NCBI GenBank assembly: GCA_023394655.1
Contig: JAEXAG010000105.1
Coordinates: forward strand, 1-17,980
Reading direction: 5' to 3'
Source of the DNA: Pseudomonadota bacterium
GTDB taxonomy: Bacteria; Pseudomonadota; Gammaproteobacteria; Xanthomonadales; Xanthomonadaceae
Length of the DNA: 17,980 nt
The first letter of the stretch is position 1; every line of letters starts with the position of its first letter. Under the pieces are notes generated by a model. It did not search any database. It was given only the letters and a program-made list of their open reading frames with translations, and had not been told where the DNA came from. A program made the position numbers and the translations under genes. Positions 14,393-17,980 of this stretch are shown here, in pieces.

Positions 14393-14435
14393 GCTTCGCG
14401 CACCACCGCCCAGCCGACCATCGAGGGGAATCGAC

Positions 14436-14810
14436 ATGAAGCGTTACCAAACCGGCATTTCTTTCACGGGATTCCTGGCCGTCCTGGCCGTGCTCGGCTT
14501 CGTGCTGTTCATCGGCATGAAGCTGTTCCCGATGTACCAGGAATACTGGTCGGTGCAGAAGGCGCTCAAGGGCGTCGCCACCGACGACAGCGTGTCCGGC
14601 GATGCCGGCAGCGTGCGGGCTTCGCTGGCCAAGCGCTTCGACGTGGGTTACGTGAACAGCGTGAAGCCGACCGACATCAAGATCGAACGTGCGTCCAGCG
14701 GCGCGACCCGCATCAGCGTGGACTACGAAGTTCGCAAGCCGCTGTTCTACAACCTCGACATCGTCGGCCGCTTCAGCGCCGCCGAGGACAAGCACAGCGG
14801 TGGCCTGTAA
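14436..14810 (+). CDS. Small membrane protein of the DUF4845 family
   Basis: The function is unknown. The 124-residue protein begins MKRYQTG and has one membrane segment at about residues 9-28 (FTGFLAVLAVLGFVLFIGM), followed by a likely periplasmic domain of about 90 residues. That domain has LFPMYQEYWSVQKALKGV, a SVRASLAKRFDVGYVNSV helix-strand region and a VDYEVRKPLFYNLDIVGRF beta pair. This pattern and its place between lepB and rnc match DUF4845, a family seen at this spot in many beta- and gammaproteobacteria. GAGGGGA at 14423-14429 is a good ribosome binding site 6 nt before the ATG. Its end overlaps the rnc start by 11 nt. The topology recalls pilin-like or minor-pseudopilin proteins, but the hydrophobic segment lacks a prepilin cleavage motif, so I do not call it that. 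Confidence 0.88.
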   Translation: MKRYQTGISFTGFLAVLAVLGFVLFIGMKLFPMYQEYWSVQKALKGVATDDSVSGDAGSVRASLAKRFDVGYVNSVKPTDIKIERASSGATRISVDYEVRKPLFYNLDIVGRFSAAEDKHSGGL

Positions 14811-15465
14811 ACGCATCGGCCACTCGTTCTCGAATCCTGCCTTGCTCGAGCAGGCGCTGCGCCACCGCAGTGCCGGCCAGCCTCACAACGAGCGGCTCGA
14901 GTTCCTTGGCGATGCGATCGTCAACCTGCTGGCCGCGGAAGCCCTTTACGCGGCCTGGCCGAAGGCCGACGAAGGCGCGCTGACCCGCGCGCGCGCCGAA
15001 CTGGTGCGGGAATCTGCGCTGGCCGGCATCGCGCGGACACTGGATCTCGGGGCCTGCCTGAGCCTCGGTCCCGGCGAAATGAAGTCCGGCGGCCATCGCC
15101 GCGATTCGATCCTGGCCGATGCCGTGGAAGCGGTGGTCGGCGCCATCCATGTCGATGCCGGGCTGGAAGCCTGCCGCAAGGTGGCGTTGCCCTGGTTCGC
15201 GCCGCTCATCCAGGCGCTGCCGCCGCCGAACAAGGTCGGAAAGGATGCCAAGACCCGCCTGCAGGAATGGCTGCAGGCCCGCGGACGCCCGCTGCCGGTG
15301 TACGCGCTGGTGGAGGAATCCGGCGAGGAACACGCCCGCCGTTTCAGCGTGACCTGCACCTTGGCCGATCCGCGCGGCGAAACCGCCGGCGAGGGCGGCT
15401 CGCGACGGGCGGCCGAACAGGCCGCGGCGGCGTCGATGCTCGAGCGCGTCGAAGGCCGGGAATGA
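14800..15465 (+). CDS. rnc: Ribonuclease III
   Basis: RNase III cuts double-stranded RNA, notably the precursor of 16S and 23S rRNA. From GTG 14800 the protein has 221 residues (226 in E. coli). The catalytic domain holds the signature HNERLEFLGDAI with Glu31, Glu34 and Asp38, and DSILADAVEAVVGA with Asp107 and Glu110. Their spacing equals that of E. coli residues 38, 41, 45, 114 and 117. A double-stranded RNA-binding domain follows from about residue 147 (DAKTRLQEWLQARG). GTG 14800 was chosen because it directly precedes the conserved RIGHSF start. It overlaps the DUF4845 gene by 11 nt, with GAGGA at 14784-14788 as a distant ribosome binding site. GTG 14689 is a longer alternative without family resemblance. 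Confidence 0.95.
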   Translation: MACKRIGHSFSNPALLEQALRHRSAGQPHNERLEFLGDAIVNLLAAEALYAAWPKADEGALTRARAELVRESALAGIARTLDLGACLSLGPGEMKSGGHRRDSILADAVEAVVGAIHVDAGLEACRKVALPWFAPLIQALPPPNKVGKDAKTRLQEWLQARGRPLPVYALVEESGEEHARRFSVTCTLADPRGETAGEGGSRRAAEQAAAASMLERVEGRE

Positions 15466-15487
15466 TCCGACGGCGACGCCGGCCCCG

Positions 15488-15499
15488 TACAATCGCCGC
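15488..15499 (+). promoter_or_regulatory. -10-like TACAAT immediately before the era ATG
   Basis: TACAAT (15488-15493) matches the -10 consensus at 5 of 6 positions and lies 6 nt before ATG 15500. A transcript from it would start at or next to the era start codon and be leaderless. No good -35 is visible, and era lacks a ribosome binding site in this 34-nt gap. The gene may also be read from the lepA promoter. Confidence 0.4.
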
Positions 15500-16396
15500 A
15501 TGAGCGGAAAACCCCATCGCGCCGGCCATGTCGCCGTCATCGGCCGTCCCAATGTCGGCAAATCCACCCTGATCAACGGACTGGTCGGCACCAAGGTGAG
15601 CATCACCTCCGACCGACCGCAGACCACCCGGCATCGCATGCTGGGCATCGCCACCTTCGATGCGGGACAGCTCGTGCTGGTGGATACGCCCGGCATCCAC
15701 GGTGCCCAGAACAAGGCGATGAGCCGGGTGCTGAACCGGGCCGCGCGTGGTGCGCTGGAAGGCGTGGATGCCGCGATGCTGGTGGTGGAAGCCGGACGCT
15801 GGGATGCCGAGGACGACATGGCCTTTGCGGCGCTTTCGCAGGCCAGCGTGCCGGTGGTGCTGGTGCTCAACAAGACCGACCGCCTGCGCGACAAGGCGGA
15901 ATTGCTGCCGTATCTCTCCAGCGTCACCGAAGGCCGCGAGTTCGCCGCCGTGCACCCGCTTTCCGCACTCAAGCGCAAGGGGCTGGAAGAGCTGGTGGAA
16001 ACCTTGCTGCCCTTGCTGCCCGAGCAGCCGGCGCTGTACGACGCGGACGACGTCACCGACCGCAGCATGCGCTTCCTGGCCGCGGAGTTCGTGCGCGAGC
16101 AGCTGATGCGCCAGCTGGGTGCGGAGCTGCCCTATGCCAGTGCCGTGGAAATCGAGCGTTTCGAGGAGGACGGGGCGATGTTCCGCATCGGCGCGGTGAT
16201 CTGGGTCGAGCGCGAGAGCCAGAAGGCCATCGTCATCGGCAAGGGCGGTGCGCGCCTGCGCAACATCGGCACCAAGGCCCGCGAGCAGATGGAAAAGCTG
16301 TTCGACCGCAAGGTGTTCCTCGAAACCTGGGTGCGCGTGCGCCAGGGCTGGTCGAATGACGAGGCCGCGCTGCGCGCACTGGGCTATTCGGAATAG
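15500..16396 (+). CDS. era: GTPase Era
   Basis: Era is an essential GTPase that binds the 3' end of 16S rRNA and aids assembly of the 30S subunit at the membrane-near cytosol. The 298-residue protein shows G1 GRPNVGKST (15-23), the switch-I block ITSDRPQTTRHR, G3 DTPG (62-65) and G4 NKTD (124-127). A C-terminal KH domain has the signature VIGKGGARLRNIGTKAR. The rnc-era order, processing enzyme then assembly factor for the same rRNA, is conserved widely. The gap from rnc is 34 nt and carries a -10-like hexamer but no Shine-Dalgarno sequence. The ATG at 15500 is supported by the normal family N-terminus (RAGHVAVIGRP). Confidence 0.97.
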   Translation: MSGKPHRAGHVAVIGRPNVGKSTLINGLVGTKVSITSDRPQTTRHRMLGIATFDAGQLVLVDTPGIHGAQNKAMSRVLNRAARGALEGVDAAMLVVEAGRWDAEDDMAFAALSQASVPVVLVLNKTDRLRDKAELLPYLSSVTEGREFAAVHPLSALKRKGLEELVETLLPLLPEQPALYDADDVTDRSMRFLAAEFVREQLMRQLGAELPYASAVEIERFEEDGAMFRIGAVIWVERESQKAIVIGKGGARLRNIGTKAREQMEKLFDRKVFLETWVRVRQGWSNDEAALRALGYSE

Positions 16397-16447
16397 CGCG
16401 GATGGCCGACCTGCGCCCGACCTCGCCGGCACCACGGAAACCCGCGC

Positions 16448-17182
16448 GTGCAGATCGCCAGTGACGCCGCCTTCGTGCTGCATGCGCGCGCGTGGCGGGA
16501 AACCAGCCTGCTGGTCGAGGCTTTCTGCGCCGAGCACGGTCGCATCGGGCTGGTGGCGCGCGGCGTGTCCAGTCCCCGGCGGCACGCCACGCGGGCGGCC
16601 CTGCAGCCCTTGCAGTGCATCCGGCTCGATGCGGTGCAGCGCGGCGAGCTGGCGACGCTCCGGCAGGCCGAAGCCATCGACGTGGCACCGCGATTGGCCG
16701 GGGAATCCGCGCTGGCCGGTTTCTATCTCGCCGAACTGACCCTTCGACTGGTGCCGAGGCAGGACCCGCTGCCGGAGCTTCACGAAGCGTTTGCACGAAC
16801 CCGCGCGGCGCTTCCGCGACAGGGGGCGGCGCTGGCGTGGGCGCTGCGGCGCTACGAGCGCGATCTGCTGGACGCGATCGGGCTCGGTTTCGACTGGATG
16901 CATGACGGTGACGGCGCGGCGATCGACCCGGCGGCGCGGTACCGGCTGGATCCGGAGCAGGGGCCGCGACGCCTGCATCGGGATCGCGGCAGTGCGGATC
17001 GACGTGATGCCGCCACCGGCAGCGCCTTGCTGGCGCTCGCCGCCGATCACCCGCCGCACGATGCGGATCTCGCCAGCCTCCGCCGCCCAATGCGCGAATT
17101 GCTCGCCTTCCACCTCGGGGCGCGCGGCCTGAAATCCTGGGAAATGGCCGCGCAACTGCAACGCCTCGGCCGACCGGGCTGA
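16448..17182 (+). CDS. recO: DNA repair protein RecO
   Basis: RecO anneals single-stranded DNA and, with RecR, loads RecA onto SSB-coated gaps. The 244-residue protein (E. coli 242) has the N-terminal OB-fold region FVLHARAWRETSLLVEAFCAEHGRIGLVARG and a helical C-terminal part with FYLAELTLRLVPRQDP and RRPMRELLAFHLGARGLKSW. Zinc-binding cysteines found in some RecO proteins are absent, as in E. coli. It starts with GTG 16448, the only in-frame start between the era stop and the conserved N-terminus; GGA at 16437-16439 is a weak binding site. It is 51 nt behind era. pdxJ, which follows recO in E. coli, is not here. Instead a convergent gene ends 17 nt away. Confidence 0.92.
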   Translation: MQIASDAAFVLHARAWRETSLLVEAFCAEHGRIGLVARGVSSPRRHATRAALQPLQCIRLDAVQRGELATLRQAEAIDVAPRLAGESALAGFYLAELTLRLVPRQDPLPELHEAFARTRAALPRQGAALAWALRRYERDLLDAIGLGFDWMHDGDGAAIDPAARYRLDPEQGPRRLHRDRGSADRRDAATGSALLALAADHPPHDADLASLRRPMRELLAFHLGARGLKSWEMAAQLQRLGRPG

Positions 17183-17199
17183 GATCGTCGCTCCGGGTG

Positions 17200-17886
17200 T
17201 CAGCGCGGTGCCGCGATCACGGCATCCACCATCGCGTCGAAGGCTTGCAGCCGCCCCGGATCATCCGGTCTGGCGTGAAGCGCATCCACCGTCTCACGCA
17301 AGGCGAAGGCACCGACGAACCCGCAGCCGGCCTTCAGCCGATGCAGTTCCGCGCGTGCGGCTTCGATTTCGCCGCCAGCCAGTGCCTGCTCGACCACCCG
17401 GCGTTGACGCGGCAGCTCTTCCAGGAACAGGCCACGCAATGCCCGCAGCGTTTCCGGGTTGCCGTTGACCGAACGCAAGGCCGCCTCGTCGTCCCAATGT
17501 TCGGAACCGGGGTGCGCCGGGGATTCCAGTCCCATCGCTTCCCTGATCGCCGCCTGCCACTCGCCGACCGGCAAGGGCTTGGAAACCACGCGGTCGAAGC
17601 CGGCCTCGCGCAGGGCATCGAGCTCGGCCGGGTCATGCGAGGCGGTGTGCGCCAACGCGAAGGCAGGGTGGCCCAAGGCGCGCAATCGGGCCAGCAGATC
17701 GATGCCGCGCCCGTCCGGCAGGTTGGCATCCAGCAGCCAGCCATCGAAGCGCGTCCCTTCGGCCATCGCCAGCGCCTGGCTGACGCTGGCCGCGCAATCC
17801 ACGCGTGCGGGCAGGGCGGAAGTCGCCTCCCCCAGGAACGCCAGACTCACCGGCTCGTCCTCGACCAGCAACAGGCGGGGGTTCAT
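17200..17886 (-). CDS. Orphan receiver-Hpt phosphorelay protein
   Basis: This 228-residue cytosolic protein fuses a response-regulator receiver with a histidine phosphotransfer domain. The receiver (about residues 3-118) has the acidic cluster EDE (9-11), phosphoacceptor Asp53 in LLDANLPDG, switch Thr81 and Lys103 in SKP. The Hpt domain (about 130-225) has WDDEAALRSVNGNPETL and His182 in LHRLKAGCGFVGA, close to the usual HxLKG pattern with Ala in place of the first Gly. There is no DNA-binding or enzymatic output domain and no histidine kinase next to it, so it should pass phosphate between unlinked partners. ATG 17886 (MNPRLLLVEDEP) follows GGAAGG with a 7-nt spacer; ATG 17901 would add MEGPR. 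It ends 17 nt from recO, convergently. Confidence 0.88.
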   Translation of the reverse strand: MNPRLLLVEDEPVSLAFLGEATSALPARVDCAASVSQALAMAEGTRFDGWLLDANLPDGRGIDLLARLRALGHPAFALAHTASHDPAELDALREAGFDRVVSKPLPVGEWQAAIREAMGLESPAHPGSEHWDDEAALRSVNGNPETLRALRGLFLEELPRQRRVVEQALAGGEIEAARAELHRLKAGCGFVGAFALRETVDALHARPDDPGRLQAFDAMVDAVIAAPR

Positions 17887-17907
17887 TCTCGGACCTTCCA
17901 TCTTCCG

Positions 17908-17919
17908 TATCCTCGCTCC
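17908..17919 (+). promoter_or_regulatory. -10-like TATCCT before the last gene
   Basis: TATCCT (17908-17913) stands 6 nt before ATG 17920, which would give a leaderless transcript. The same hexamer precedes the small ORF ahead of pilZ. The 33-bp gap between the two divergent start codons must also contain the ribosome binding site of the minus-strand REC-Hpt gene, so any promoter for either gene overlaps the other. Confidence 0.3.
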
Positions 17920-17980
17920 ATGCCTTCCCGAATCCTACCCCTGCTGGCGTGCGTCGCGCTGTCGGTCGGTGTCGCGGAAG
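17920..17980 (+). CDS. Start of a probable exported protein, cut by the window end
   Basis: Only 20 codons are visible from ATG 17920, reading MPSRILPLLACVALSVGVAE. The short basic start followed by a hydrophobic run looks like a Sec signal peptide. A Cys at residue 11 in LLAC resembles a lipobox, but it is early for a lipoprotein, so plain export is as likely. The function cannot be told. It is divergent from the REC-Hpt gene, with 33 nt between start codons, and has no visible ribosome binding site. Confidence 0.5.
   Translation, partial: MPSRILPLLACVALSVGVAE

Noticed and set aside
10949..14437. A 1162-codon open frame on the minus strand across mucD, lepA and lepB
   Set aside because: It is fully antisense to three well-identified genes, is rich in His, Arg, Asp and Ala, and shows no domain. 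Long antisense frames are expected in high-GC coding DNA.
17950..17952. Cys in LLAC as a lipoprotein anchor of the last gene
   Set aside because: The Cys is only residue 11, early for a lipoprotein signal, and too little of the protein is visible to decide.
1..17980. Mobile elements, CRISPR arrays, tRNA or rRNA genes, toxin-antitoxin or defence genes
   Set aside because: I looked for repeats, transposase-like proteins, cloverleaf sequences and unknown gene clusters and saw none. Nearly every base belongs to core genes of one consistent composition.

Overview
This window is a stretch of a high-GC gammaproteobacterial chromosome, most likely from the Xanthomonadaceae/Lysobacteraceae. The basis is gene order and protein character: a fabF-pabB-pabC-mltG-tmk-holB-pilZ run, an rpoE-rseA-mucD stress operon with no rseB, and lepA-lepB-DUF4845-rnc-era-recO. 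GC is judged by eye at roughly two thirds, and many starts are GTG. I cannot name the genus. No tRNA, rRNA, CRISPR array, insertion sequence, phage gene or other sign of recent transfer was seen. This is a core, housekeeping region, and I did not find a wholly new system in it.

Layout. (1) 1-844 is the 3' part of fabF, closed by a bulged hairpin. (2) 918-5855 is a tightly packed run, pabB-pabC-mltG-tmk-holB, with 3-nt spacing or 4-nt stop/start overlaps at several junctions. It makes p-aminobenzoate for folate, trims nascent peptidoglycan, makes dTDP and supplies the delta' clamp-loader subunit. (3) pilZ (5919-6290) follows, preceded by a possible 8-codon leader ORF. (4) Two hairpins separate pilZ from a convergent beta-oxidation alpha-subunit gene (8434-6380, minus strand). 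(5) rpoE-rseA-mucD (8619-11632) is read divergently from that gene and is preceded by a near-perfect sigma-E-type promoter, which implies autoregulation. (6) A hairpin and an extended -10 element precede lepA-lepB-DUF4845-rnc-era-recO (11732-17182): translation factor, signal peptidase I, a small membrane protein, RNase III, a ribosome-assembly GTPase and a recombination mediator. (7) A convergent REC-Hpt phosphorelay gene (17886-17200, minus strand) lies almost back to back with the start of a probable secreted protein that runs off the window.

How the genes work together. The sigma-E unit holds the sigma factor, its membrane anti-sigma factor and a periplasmic protease/chaperone, so envelope damage would raise all three. 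The pabB/pabC pair completes two consecutive folate-pathway steps. The lepA to recO block joins translation, protein export, rRNA processing and repair, as in many proteobacteria.

Points most worth a second look: PabB has a TrpE-type alanine at the position of the E. coli PabB lysine nucleophile; -10-like hexamers sit 6-7 nt before three ATGs (era, the last gene, the pilZ leader ORF), suggesting leaderless transcripts; pilZ may be translationally coupled to a tiny upstream ORF; and an orphan REC-Hpt protein is packed 33 bp from a divergent secreted-protein gene. There is no gene-free stretch longer than 300 bases; the longest gap is about 184 bases before rpoE.
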